From Bacteroidales bacterium GP3 (GTDB lineage Bacteria > Bacteroidota > Bacteroidia > Bacteroidales > Muribaculaceae), in contig DAAK01000024.1 of the NCBI GenBank assembly GCA_001701075.1, forward strand, positions 1,039-9,620: DNA of 8,582 nt. The letters run 5' to 3'. This document shows, piece after piece, positions 1 through 6,649 of the stretch. The position numbers and the translations under genes are program-made. The notes under the pieces are model-generated. The model searched no databases. It saw nothing but the letters and a program-made list of their open reading frames with translations, and was not told where the DNA came from. Within the stretch, counting starts at the first letter, position 1. Every line of letters starts with the position of its first letter.

Positions 1-1
1 C

Positions 2-20
2 ATAAGGTCTCCGACCTTAT
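2..20 (-). terminator. Candidate operon terminator hairpin
   Basis: The arms ataaggtc (2-9) and gaccttat (13-20) are perfectly complementary over 8 bp with a 3-nt loop. The hairpin lies about 50 bp past the stop codon of the last gene of the minus-strand operon, where a terminator is expected. The T-tract that would confirm an intrinsic terminator on the minus strand would fall beyond base 1 and cannot be seen. On the plus strand the hairpin is followed by only a short T-rich stretch, so it could instead serve a convergent gene to the left, or both directions. Confidence 0.5.
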
Positions 21-52
21 TTAGAAGATGAAAATATCTTTAGTCAAATGTT

Positions 53-70
53 TTCAATTATACAATTGAA
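53..70 (-). repeat. AT-rich inverted repeat just after the last stop codon
   Basis: The arms ttcaatt (53-59) and aattgaa (64-70) pair perfectly over 7 bp around a 4-nt loop and abut the TAA stop of the DUF3078 gene (71-73). The stem has only one G-C pair and no T-run follows on the minus strand, so it is a weak terminator at best. It may help protect the 3' end of the transcript, or may be chance in AT-rich DNA. Confidence 0.3.
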
Positions 71-1501
71 TTATTTGGTGGAGAAGGTGTAGGAGAGGCC
101 GAAGCTTAGGATTTCCTTAAGCATCCAATGATGCCATTTGCTGGCGTTGAAGTCAGAGCTTGAGTCATAGCGGAGGTTGGCATAGATCTGAGTGCTTAGG
201 AATTTGTTGATGGCGAAATCCCATGTAGTTTCTACGTTCCCCTGGAAATAGTTGTAGTCGGTAAATGCGAATAGGCGTGTGCGCATCGAAATGTTTGAGG
301 AAGCCTGCCAAGTCATGTTGACCTCGCCGCTCGAACCTATTTCACTATGCGACCTGTGGCCAGGTTTGATATTGAATGGGGTTGGATCTATTTCCTTATC
401 AATGCATATCTTAAGGTTGTATGAAATAGGTGCGATTGAAGCCGTCATATTAAACGACTTATTCTTATTCGCATACGAATAAGTCATACCGAGACCGAGG
501 TTGAGGTCGCCAGGTGAAAGGAAGGAGGCAGAACGTATATCTGTATTGGTCTTATAGTTGTTGAAGAACTGTGTCTTAAACAATCCAGTTACAGTATAGA
601 ACCATTTTTTGAATGCCTTGAAACCATATTTGACATTATATTGGAAGTTGTCTTCTGAAATAGAGTATGTACGCCCTACGGCATTCTTTTCTATTGAGTT
701 GGCACCAAACTTATAGTTTACTGTGCTTTGGAAAATCTGATTGGGATGATAGGTGGGATTTAGCTGCACGTCCCAGTAGAAATTATAGAGGATCTGCAGA
801 TAGTTGTTGCCACCCTGATACCAGTTTTTAGATACATAAGCCTGAGAGAACTGCAGACCAGTATTGAACTTATGGAGCCAATGCTTCTTCTTCTGCTCGA
901 ATTCCGGCAGGAGTGCATCAGCGACTGCAATTTCCGGGAGATTCAGATTCTTGATATAAGTGCCAAGAGTCACATCGTCTTCAGGCAAGCGAGGTGGAAC
1001 GGGAAGATCCCAATATGTAAATTGTATGGTATGAGGAGTGTAAACCATTGTGGAATACATAAAATCCTGGCTAATACGAGACTGGGTCAGTGCATCATGG
1101 AGCCAACCGGGAGTCAAAGGTTTGTTTTCCCAAGATGACTCCTTGACATCTTCAATATCAGGTTGCAAAGCATCTATGACGTCATTGAACGACCGCTCTT
1201 TCTGAGTGCGATAACCGGAAAAGACCCATGGGCCGACGATAGGATTGTAGGGAAGTTCCGGCATTGTATCCGGGAGTGAGGCGAGTATTTCCGGAAGATC
1301 GCGCACTACTACGGGAGCGAATAACGCGCTATCCATTGCAAGAGTATCGTATACCGCAATGTTAGACTCGAGCATTTCTTGTGTGCTAATGGCAGCAGAA
1401 TTCAAATCCTTCGCCGCTTGCAGAAGTTCTTCAGGTGAAGTGGTTTGGGCAAATGCCATAGTAGCGATACCCAGACAGATAGCAGAAGTTAATTGTCTCA
1501 T
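71..1501 (-). CDS. DUF3078 outer-membrane beta-barrel protein
   Basis: This is an exported protein of the DUF3078 family, found mainly in Bacteroidota and without an assigned biochemical function. The chosen ATG at 1501 gives 476 residues beginning MRQLTSAICLGIATMAFAQ, a signal peptide probably cleaved after Ala18. An in-frame ATG at 1567 would add 22 residues, bury the signal peptide and overlap the upstream gene by 35 bp, so it is rejected. Residues ~20-205 are proline-rich with recurring LPE/LPD motifs and are probably periplasmic. The DUF3078 region starts near residue 210 and carries the hallmark NWYQGGNN (226-233). It continues as alternating polar/aromatic beta strands with FKTQFFNNY, ASFLSPGDLNLGLGMTY and FLSTQIYANLRYD, and ends in LSFGLSYTFSTK, typical of an outer-membrane barrel terminus. 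It lies 31 bp after the S41 peptidase stop and is probably co-transcribed with it. The family call is firm; outer-membrane location is inferred. Confidence 0.9.
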   Translation of the reverse strand: MRQLTSAICLGIATMAFAQTTSPEELLQAAKDLNSAAISTQEMLESNIAVYDTLAMDSALFAPVVVRDLPEILASLPDTMPELPYNPIVGPWVFSGYRTQKERSFNDVIDALQPDIEDVKESSWENKPLTPGWLHDALTQSRISQDFMYSTMVYTPHTIQFTYWDLPVPPRLPEDDVTLGTYIKNLNLPEIAVADALLPEFEQKKKHWLHKFNTGLQFSQAYVSKNWYQGGNNYLQILYNFYWDVQLNPTYHPNQIFQSTVNYKFGANSIEKNAVGRTYSISEDNFQYNVKYGFKAFKKWFYTVTGLFKTQFFNNYKTNTDIRSASFLSPGDLNLGLGMTYSYANKNKSFNMTASIAPISYNLKICIDKEIDPTPFNIKPGHRSHSEIGSSGEVNMTWQASSNISMRTRLFAFTDYNYFQGNVETTWDFAINKFLSTQIYANLRYDSSSDFNASKWHHWMLKEILSFGLSYTFSTK

Positions 1502-1532
1502 ATATTGGGTTGTTATTGTCAATGAATATGTA

Positions 1533-3131
1533 TTATTTCGGAGATTTAAGGATATTGGAATATTCATATGTCTTTATTACATCCAAGGCTTTCTTGAACA
1601 TTGGGTCACGTTCGTTGTAAACCTTGAAGTATGTCGAAGAATCGTAGATGTCTCTTCCTATAAGACCTTTAAGCACCATTGAGAACAGTGGTTTGCTTAA
1701 GGCTGCCTCTTCCGCATTGAAATCGATCTTCTCAGCAGTAGCAAGATCATATAGTTCCTGCAACTGTTTGTCAGAAATTGTGTATCCTTTCAAGAAGTCG
1801 GAGTCAGTAGGATATTTAGCGAGGATTTCTTTTCTGTCTTTGTCAACAGTCTTGATAGCAAACCTATTAATCAGACCCTTTGCCATCACCTGACGGTAGT
1901 ATTTAGTGTTTTCAGTAGTGTCAATGCCTACGAAGCGGTCAGGATATATGCCACCACCTCCATAAATTGGTCGGTTCAGTTTTAAGGTGTTGACCTTAAG
2001 GGAATCAATATATTTAATAGAATCGGCATGCATCAGCTCACCATGGTTGAAGCGATCAAGTATGTCGTGGGCATAAGCGTCAGCATTGCCTTTTGTGTAT
2101 GGTTTTTGGATGTCTCGACCTGTAGGCGTATAATAATGTGCTACGGTCAGTCTCATCATGGAGCCGTCAGGGAATGGAATGGGGCGCTGTACGAGTCCCT
2201 TTCCATAACTTCTGCGACCTACGATCACGCCTCGATCCCAGTCCTGGACTGCGCCGGCAGTGATTTCGGAAGCTGAAGCCGAATACTGATTCATCATTAC
2301 GACAAGTTTGCCGTCGGCAAACAGCGGCCTTTTGCTCGAAGGGAAGGCGTGATATTCGAATTTGGGGTTGTTGGTGCCCTCTGTGAAAACGGCGAGACTT
2401 CCGGAAGGAAGCAGTTCACCTAAGATATCGACAGAAGCCTTGAGGTAGCCTCCTCCATTGTCGCTGAGATCAAGGATAAGGTCGGTCATACCTTCATCTT
2501 GCAATTTTTTAACAGCCTCTACAAATTCCTTGTGAGTCTCGGCTCCAAACTTGTTAAGACGGATGTAGCCGATTCCTGGCTCAACAATATAAGCGGCATC
2601 AACACTGAAGATTGGTATGTCATCTCTTGTGATCCTGAAGTCGATTGTATCCGGAGTTTCGGCCTCGTATCTAAGCACTGTTACATCGACATTAGTGCCT
2701 TTAGGCCCGCGCAATCTGCGCATGATATCGGAATTAAGCATCTTCACACCAGCTATGATGGTGTCATTCACCTTTATGATACGATCGCCTGGAAGTATGC
2801 CGACTCTTTCAGAAGGACCGCCCCCAATAGTCTCTATGACATATAGTGTGTCAGTGGCCATGTTGAAAGAGATACCGATTCCGCTGAAAGAGCCATCCAG
2901 GGGTTCGTTAAGATCCTGAGTCTCCTTGGCATTGGTATAAGAGGAGTGAGGGTCAAGGCTTTTGAGCATCCCTACAATTGCCTCCTCTACAAGCTTATCC
3001 TCATTGACAGAATCCACATACATACGGGCTATCGCTTGCTCAGCATAGGAAAGCTTATGTGCTGGCATAAACTGCTGGGCGGAAACTGCAGAAGCGAGGA
3101 GTGCGAATATAGCGTAAAATAATTTTTTCAT
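1533..3131 (-). CDS. S41-family carboxyl-terminal processing peptidase with PDZ domain
   Basis: This is a serine protease of the CtpA/Prc (tail-specific) family, expected to act in the periplasm. The ATG at 3131 gives 532 residues starting MKKLFYAIFALLASAVSAQ, a signal peptide without a lipobox cysteine. A TTG two codons upstream (3137) is in frame but adds only two residues. A PDZ domain spans roughly residues 78-155 (SGIGISF near 83-89, GILPGDRIIKVND near 111-123). The catalytic core follows: LILDLSDNGGG (~218-228), SASASEI (284-290) and YGKGLVQ (309-315). By family spacing the nucleophile is Ser286, the general base Lys311 and the assisting residue Gln315; the 25- and 4-residue intervals match E. 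coli Prc and B. subtilis CtpB. The ~190-residue tail with YTPTGRDIQKPY and YGGGGIYPD is usual for Bacteroidota members. It sits between coaD (58 bp) and the DUF3078 gene (31 bp). The natural substrate is unknown. All catalytic residues are present, so it should be active. Confidence 0.94.
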   Translation of the reverse strand: MKKLFYAIFALLASAVSAQQFMPAHKLSYAEQAIARMYVDSVNEDKLVEEAIVGMLKSLDPHSSYTNAKETQDLNEPLDGSFSGIGISFNMATDTLYVIETIGGGPSERVGILPGDRIIKVNDTIIAGVKMLNSDIMRRLRGPKGTNVDVTVLRYEAETPDTIDFRITRDDIPIFSVDAAYIVEPGIGYIRLNKFGAETHKEFVEAVKKLQDEGMTDLILDLSDNGGGYLKASVDILGELLPSGSLAVFTEGTNNPKFEYHAFPSSKRPLFADGKLVVMMNQYSASASEITAGAVQDWDRGVIVGRRSYGKGLVQRPIPFPDGSMMRLTVAHYYTPTGRDIQKPYTKGNADAYAHDILDRFNHGELMHADSIKYIDSLKVNTLKLNRPIYGGGGIYPDRFVGIDTTENTKYYRQVMAKGLINRFAIKTVDKDRKEILAKYPTDSDFLKGYTISDKQLQELYDLATAEKIDFNAEEAALSKPLFSMVLKGLIGRDIYDSSTYFKVYNERDPMFKKALDVIKTYEYSNILKSPK

Positions 3132-3189
3132 CTTCAAATATAGTAGTTATCTATAGAGTAAGACGTTCTAAGAATGTAAAAGTTTAAAG

Positions 3190-3639
3190 TCACTCGTGAT
3201 TAGGCAGAAATCGTGAGGTGTCATATCCGTTTGCCTTCAGTTCCCTAACCATACTGCTGGAAATGAAACCTAATTCCGGTCGGGCAGTAAGGAATACAGT
3301 TTCAATGTCAGAGATGGCAGCATTCGTGTCGGCAAGATTCCGTTCATATTCAAAATCCTTCACCTCCCTTAATCCTCTGACAATGAATTCCGCGCCATGC
3401 CTTTTTGCGAAATCGACTGTAAGTCCGGAATAAGCCTCCACTTTCACGCGGTCGTCACCGGCAAAGATACTCTCTATTGTCTTTACCCTGTCTGCGACAA
3501 TGTTGCCGTTGCCTGATTTATTGATATTGTATCCGACGCCGATTATCAGGGCATCAAATATCTTAAGAGCTCTGTCTGCTATATCCTTATGTCCGATAGT
3601 AAAGGGATCGAAACTTCCCGGAAATACAGCTATTCTCAT
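3190..3639 (-). CDS. coaD: Phosphopantetheine adenylyltransferase
   Basis: This cytoplasmic enzyme transfers AMP from ATP to 4'-phosphopantetheine, giving dephospho-CoA and pyrophosphate, the penultimate step of coenzyme A synthesis. At 149 residues it is close to the usual ~155-165 of the family. It shows the complete nucleotidyltransferase signature PGSFDPFTIGH (7-17) with the catalytic His17. IVRGLREVKDFEYE (86-99) contains the substrate-binding Arg91. The C-terminal ISSSMVRE (126-133) is the adenine/phosphate-binding motif. Its ATG overlaps the parE TGA stop in an ATGA arrangement (3636-3639), which implies translational coupling. The AGAGG just before the ATG is too close to be a well-spaced ribosome-binding site. 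Pairing of coaD with parE has no obvious metabolic logic but is a familiar Bacteroidales gene order. Confidence 0.97.
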   Translation of the reverse strand: MRIAVFPGSFDPFTIGHKDIADRALKIFDALIIGVGYNINKSGNGNIVADRVKTIESIFAGDDRVKVEAYSGLTVDFAKRHGAEFIVRGLREVKDFEYERNLADTNAAISDIETVFLTARPELGFISSSMVRELKANGYDTSRFLPNHE

Positions 3640-5660
3640 GCCTCTTCTTCAATGATAAGGTTGTCGATGATGAAGTTCTGGCGATCCATAGTGTTCTTAC
3701 CCATATAGAACTCCATGAGTTGGTCGTAGCAGTCTTCTTTCTTTATCACTACGGGGTCGAGCCTCATATCTGGGCCAATGAACTCAGCGAACTCATCGGC
3801 ATTGATTTCTCCCAGACCTTTGAATCGGGTGATTTCCGCATTCTTGCCGAATTTGGCAATTGCAGCCTCTCTCTCTTCATCAGAGTAGCAATAATAAGTG
3901 TCTTTTTCTCCTTCTGCAGCCTCCTTTTTCTTTTTCCCTTTCTTGCGTTTGATAGCTTCCTTGTTTCTTACGCGGAAGAGGGGAGTCTGGAGAATGTAGA
4001 CATGCCCTTTCTTGACCAAATCAGGGAAAAACATAAGGAAGAAAGTTATACAAAGCAGGCGGATGTGCATTCCGTCGACATCGGCATCAGTTGCAATAAT
4101 GACTTTATTGTAGCGTAGGCCTTCGATACCCTCCTCAATGTTAAGGGCAGCCTGGAGGAGATTGAACTCATCGTTTTTATAAACGATTTCTTGAGTCAGT
4201 CCGAAACTGTTGAGCGGTTTTCCACGTAGAGAGAATACTGCTTGAGTCTCAGCGTTGCGGACCTTGGTGATTGTTCCGCTTGCAGAGTCACCCTCGGTGA
4301 TGAAGATAGCCGATTCATCCCTGCGGTCTTCTTTTGAGCTTGCACGGAGGGAGTCGTTGTAATGAATGCGGCAATCCCGAAGCTTCTTATTGTGGAGATT
4401 CACCTTCTTTGCCTTTTCCCTTGCGAGCTTGGCAATTCCTGCCATCGACTTGCGTTCCTTTTCATTAGCAGCAATCTTCTTGAGCATAACGTTGGCAATC
4501 TCCGTGTTTTTATGGAGATAATCGTCAAGCTCTTTCTTCAGGAAGTCACCGATGAATTTATTGACTGTAATGGGGCTGTTGGGAGCAATTTCCTTGCTTC
4601 CCAATTTTGTCTTCGTCTGCGACTCGAACACAGGTTCTTGAATGCGGACGCTGACAGCAGCCACGATGCCGTTTCGGATATCGGCATATTCATAGTTCTT
4701 TCCTGAGAATGCCTTGATGGTCTTGCCAATGTGTTCCTTGAAAGCCGCGAGGTGAGTACCACCTTGAGTAGTGTGCTGGCCGTTTACGAACGAATAATAT
4801 TCCTCGCCATTCTGGTCGGTGTGGGTTATCACGACCTCTATATCGTCTCCTTGGAGATGAATGATGGGGTAGAGAGGTTCGGAAGTGATATTTTCCTTCA
4901 GTAGGTCGAGCAAGCCATGACGCGAGAGATATCTTTTGCCATTGAAGTAAATATGGAGACCGACATTAAGATATGTGTAATTGGTCACCATTGTCTCAAT
5001 GGTCTCAAGGTCGAACTTGTAGCCACGGAAAAGAGTCTCGTCAGGTCGGAAGCAAACAAGTGTGCCGTTTTCTTCTTTCGTAGGCATCTTGTCGGTATGT
5101 TCTACCAGACTGCCTCTGTCGAAAGATACGCGCACACTTTCTCCATCGCGGTAGCTTGTCACCTCGCAATGGGTGGAGAGGGCGTTGACAGCCTTTAGGC
5201 CTACACCATTAAGACCGACTGATTTCTTGAAGTTCTTGTCGTCGAACTTACCGCCGGTGTTGATATCTGAAGCCACCTCTTTCACTTTGCCGAGAGGAAT
5301 GCCTCGGCCGTAGTCGCGAATCTTGACTTCACCGGTATCGGCATCAATTGAGATGTCGATTCTTTTGCCGGCGCCCATGTTGAATTCGTCGATAGAATTA
5401 TCGACCACCTCCTTTATGAGCACATATATGCCGTCTTCAGCGTGTGAGCCATCTCCGAGTTTTCCGATATACATGCCAGGGCGGCGGCGAATATGCTCGT
5501 TCCATTCGAGAGTCTGTATGGCATCATCGCCATATCCGGCATCAGCGACCTTGGCGGGAGTGTCGATTTCAGCTTCGAATTCTCCTTCTGAAGGATTCAG
5601 TTCAGGTTCGGGTTCGGAGGCTGTGGAATCGATATCGAATATATTGTCGTTTTCGTTCAT
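3636..5660 (-). CDS. parE: DNA topoisomerase IV subunit B
   Basis: This is the ATPase/TOPRIM subunit of a type IIA topoisomerase. With ParC (not in the window) it decatenates daughter chromosomes and relaxes supercoils in the cytoplasm. It has 674 residues. The GHKL ATPase domain shows EVVDNSIDE (84-92), DYGRGIP (116-122), GLNGVGLKAVNALS (149-162), TQGGTH (298-303) and the transducer QTK loop (348-350, Lys350). The TOPRIM domain shows ITEGDSASG (454-462, Glu456), SLRGKPLN (477-484), DADVDGMHIR (525-534, metal-binding Asp525 and Asp527) and RFKGLGE (612-618). LEWNEHIRRRPGMYIGKLGDGS-like residues 51-72 match ParE better than GyrB. Two oddities are an acidic ~46-residue N-terminal extension (15 Asp/Glu, one Lys, no Arg) and a lysine-rich loop, KRKKGKKKKE (571-580), inside TOPRIM. 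The next in-frame Met is inside the RPGMYIG motif, so the ATG at 5660 is the only sensible start. It begins 2 bp after the esterase stop and overlaps coaD by 4 bp. Confidence 0.96.
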   Translation of the reverse strand: MNENDNIFDIDSTASEPEPELNPSEGEFEAEIDTPAKVADAGYGDDAIQTLEWNEHIRRRPGMYIGKLGDGSHAEDGIYVLIKEVVDNSIDEFNMGAGKRIDISIDADTGEVKIRDYGRGIPLGKVKEVASDINTGGKFDDKNFKKSVGLNGVGLKAVNALSTHCEVTSYRDGESVRVSFDRGSLVEHTDKMPTKEENGTLVCFRPDETLFRGYKFDLETIETMVTNYTYLNVGLHIYFNGKRYLSRHGLLDLLKENITSEPLYPIIHLQGDDIEVVITHTDQNGEEYYSFVNGQHTTQGGTHLAAFKEHIGKTIKAFSGKNYEYADIRNGIVAAVSVRIQEPVFESQTKTKLGSKEIAPNSPITVNKFIGDFLKKELDDYLHKNTEIANVMLKKIAANEKERKSMAGIAKLAREKAKKVNLHNKKLRDCRIHYNDSLRASSKEDRRDESAIFITEGDSASGTITKVRNAETQAVFSLRGKPLNSFGLTQEIVYKNDEFNLLQAALNIEEGIEGLRYNKVIIATDADVDGMHIRLLCITFFLMFFPDLVKKGHVYILQTPLFRVRNKEAIKRKKGKKKKEAAEGEKDTYYCYSDEEREAAIAKFGKNAEITRFKGLGEINADEFAEFIGPDMRLDPVVIKKEDCYDQLMEFYMGKNTMDRQNFIIDNLIIEEEA

Positions 5661-5662
5661 AT

Positions 5663-6514
5663 TTAGAATATTGCTTTGTCAAGCCATTTTTCGAGTTCTC
5701 CAGTCCACTGGCGTTTATAGGGGAAGCTGTCGCGGAATCCCCAGCCGTGGCCACCAACAGGGTAAGCGTGTAGTGAAACAGGAACCTTATTGGCAATGAG
5801 GGCTGTATAATAATCGATGCTATTGGCAGGGGGAACTGCTCCGTCGTCGGAAGAGAGCATGATGAAAGCTTTCGGGGTGTCGGGTGTCACCTGAAGTTCG
5901 TTGGAATAAAGTTTTACGACTTCATCAGAAGGGTTTTCTCCGAGAAGGTTTATTCTTGATCCCATATGGGTCTTTTGAGCATCCATGCTGACAACAGGGT
6001 AGAAAAGGATCTGAAAATCAGGTCTTGTTTCCGGAGAGGAGTAGTGTGTGGCGAGTGTTGTAGCGAGGTGACCTCCGGCAGAAGCTCCGGCGATGCCAAT
6101 CATTTTGGGGTCAACGCCGAGTTCTTCGGAATATTTACGTAGTATTCGCATTGCCTGCTCGGCATCGGCAAGAGGTATTGTGTAGTCGCCATAAGGGAGA
6201 CGGTATTTCAGCACTGCATATGTGATGCCTTGGGCATTGAACCAGTCGGCCATGTCATGTCCTTCGTGGTAGATGGCTTGGTGTGTATAGCCACCGCCAG
6301 GGCACATAAGGATAGTCTTTCCGGTAGGATTTTTCGGAGTGTAGACAGTAATAGCAGGGTCTATTTTGAAGTCCTGCGCCTTTACACGTTCTGATTTTGC
6401 ATCAGACTGTTCGAGGGGATTTTCGTCCCAAAGGAGTATTTCGGTTTTTTTCTGAGCGGAAGCGTTAAGGCTAACGGTAATGAGGCACATGGCCATAAGT
6501 TTTAGAAGTTTCAT
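5663..6514 (-). CDS. Exported alpha/beta-hydrolase, esterase-like (BD-FAE / acetyl-esterase type)
   Basis: This is probably a secreted or periplasmic serine esterase acting on acylated substrates; feruloyl or acetyl sugar esters are suggested by similar families but not shown. It has 283 residues beginning MKLLKLMAMCLITVSLNASAQ, a signal peptide likely cleaved after Ala20. The oxyanion-hole loop is CPGGGY (71-76). The nucleophile elbow is GASAGG (143-148) with Ser145, followed by HLATTLA. The acid is probably Asp223 or Asp224 in LSSDDGAVPP, and the base His256 in GGHGWGFRD. Triad spacing and the single compact domain fit the alpha/beta-hydrolase fold of the esterase/lipase group, with no carbohydrate-binding module. 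It is the first gene after an AT-rich promoter region and ends 2 bp before parE, so it probably shares that transcript. No glycan-utilisation genes (SusC/D, glycosidases) are visible next to it. The fold and catalytic class are secure; the substrate is not. Confidence 0.85.
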   Translation of the reverse strand: MKLLKLMAMCLITVSLNASAQKKTEILLWDENPLEQSDAKSERVKAQDFKIDPAITVYTPKNPTGKTILMCPGGGYTHQAIYHEGHDMADWFNAQGITYAVLKYRLPYGDYTIPLADAEQAMRILRKYSEELGVDPKMIGIAGASAGGHLATTLATHYSSPETRPDFQILFYPVVSMDAQKTHMGSRINLLGENPSDEVVKLYSNELQVTPDTPKAFIMLSSDDGAVPPANSIDYYTALIANKVPVSLHAYPVGGHGWGFRDSFPYKRQWTGELEKWLDKAIF

Positions 6515-6545
6515 AGTTTAAAAGCGTATGATATGGAATGAAATA

Positions 6546-6553
6546 CAAAATTA
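6546..6553 (-). promoter_or_regulatory. Candidate -7 element of the operon promoter
   Basis: Read on the minus strand this is TAATTTTG, an exact match to the Bacteroides primary-sigma -7 consensus TAnnTTTG. It lies 31 bp upstream of the esterase ATG, which would leave a leader of roughly 25 nt. No clear TTTG -33 element is seen 19-21 bp further upstream; the AT-rich tract there could compensate. It would drive the esterase-parE-coaD-protease-DUF3078 operon. The consensus is short and the region AT-rich, so chance is possible. Confidence 0.45.
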
Positions 6554-6554
6554 C

Positions 6555-6586
6555 TAAAAAAAATTTAGAATTAAGAATTTTTTTTA
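6555..6586. repeat. A/T-only inverted repeat beside the operon promoter
   Basis: The arms (6555-6565: T, eight A, TT; 6576-6586: AA, eight T, A) pair perfectly over 11 bp with a 10-nt spacer (6566-6575). The repeat sits just upstream, on the minus strand, of the candidate -7 element. The phased A- and T-tracts suggest curved DNA or an UP-like promoter element. In RNA from the helicase gene the same stretch would form a pure A-U stem ending in a run of eight U, so it could also aid transcription release. Confidence 0.4.
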
Positions 6587-6625
6587 AATTTAAGTTTCGT
6601 TTCACTCAACTTGATGGGAATAGGA

Positions 6626-6649
6626 AGCCTCCCTTCCATAAAGGAGGTT
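6626..6649 (-). terminator. Possible terminator or 3'-end hairpin of the helicase gene
   Basis: On the minus strand the stop codon runs straight into CCTCCTT, a 5-nt loop TATGG, then AAGGGAGG. This is a 7-bp stem with one bulged G, flanked by an extra AA/TT after another mismatch. An overlapping alternative stem (ggaag 6623-6627 with cttcc 6633-6637) is also possible. No T-tract directly follows, so it is not a textbook intrinsic terminator; a T-run lies about 65 bp further on. The position fits the boundary between the helicase gene and the next operon. Confidence 0.4.

Noticed and set aside
3135..3137. TTG at 3137 as the start of the S41 peptidase
   Set aside because: It adds only two residues to an otherwise standard signal peptide, and an ATG follows at 3131. 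ATG is far more likely.
3135..3142. TATATTTG (minus strand) as a -7 promoter element for the S41 peptidase gene
   Set aside because: It matches TAnnTTTG but ends only 3 bases before the ATG, which would make the transcript essentially leaderless, and no -33 element is found. More likely chance in the 58-bp gap after coaD.
5598..5618. Short repeated GGTTCGG-like units near the parE start
   Set aside because: They simply encode the EPEPE run of the acidic ParE tail and do not form a separate repeat element.
3636..5660. GyrB instead of ParE
   Set aside because: The N-terminal LEWNEHIRRRPGMYIGKLGDGS-like motif and the RFKGLGEINADEF context fit Bacteroidota ParE rather than GyrB, which typically has LEGLEAVRKRPAMYIG-like residues.
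5323..5799. A 158-codon open frame on the plus strand
   Set aside because: It lies antisense across the parE start and the esterase end, both well supported by family motifs. Its translation is low-complexity and Ser/Pro-rich with no recognisable domain. It is a shadow frame, as are the other plus-strand frames in the window.
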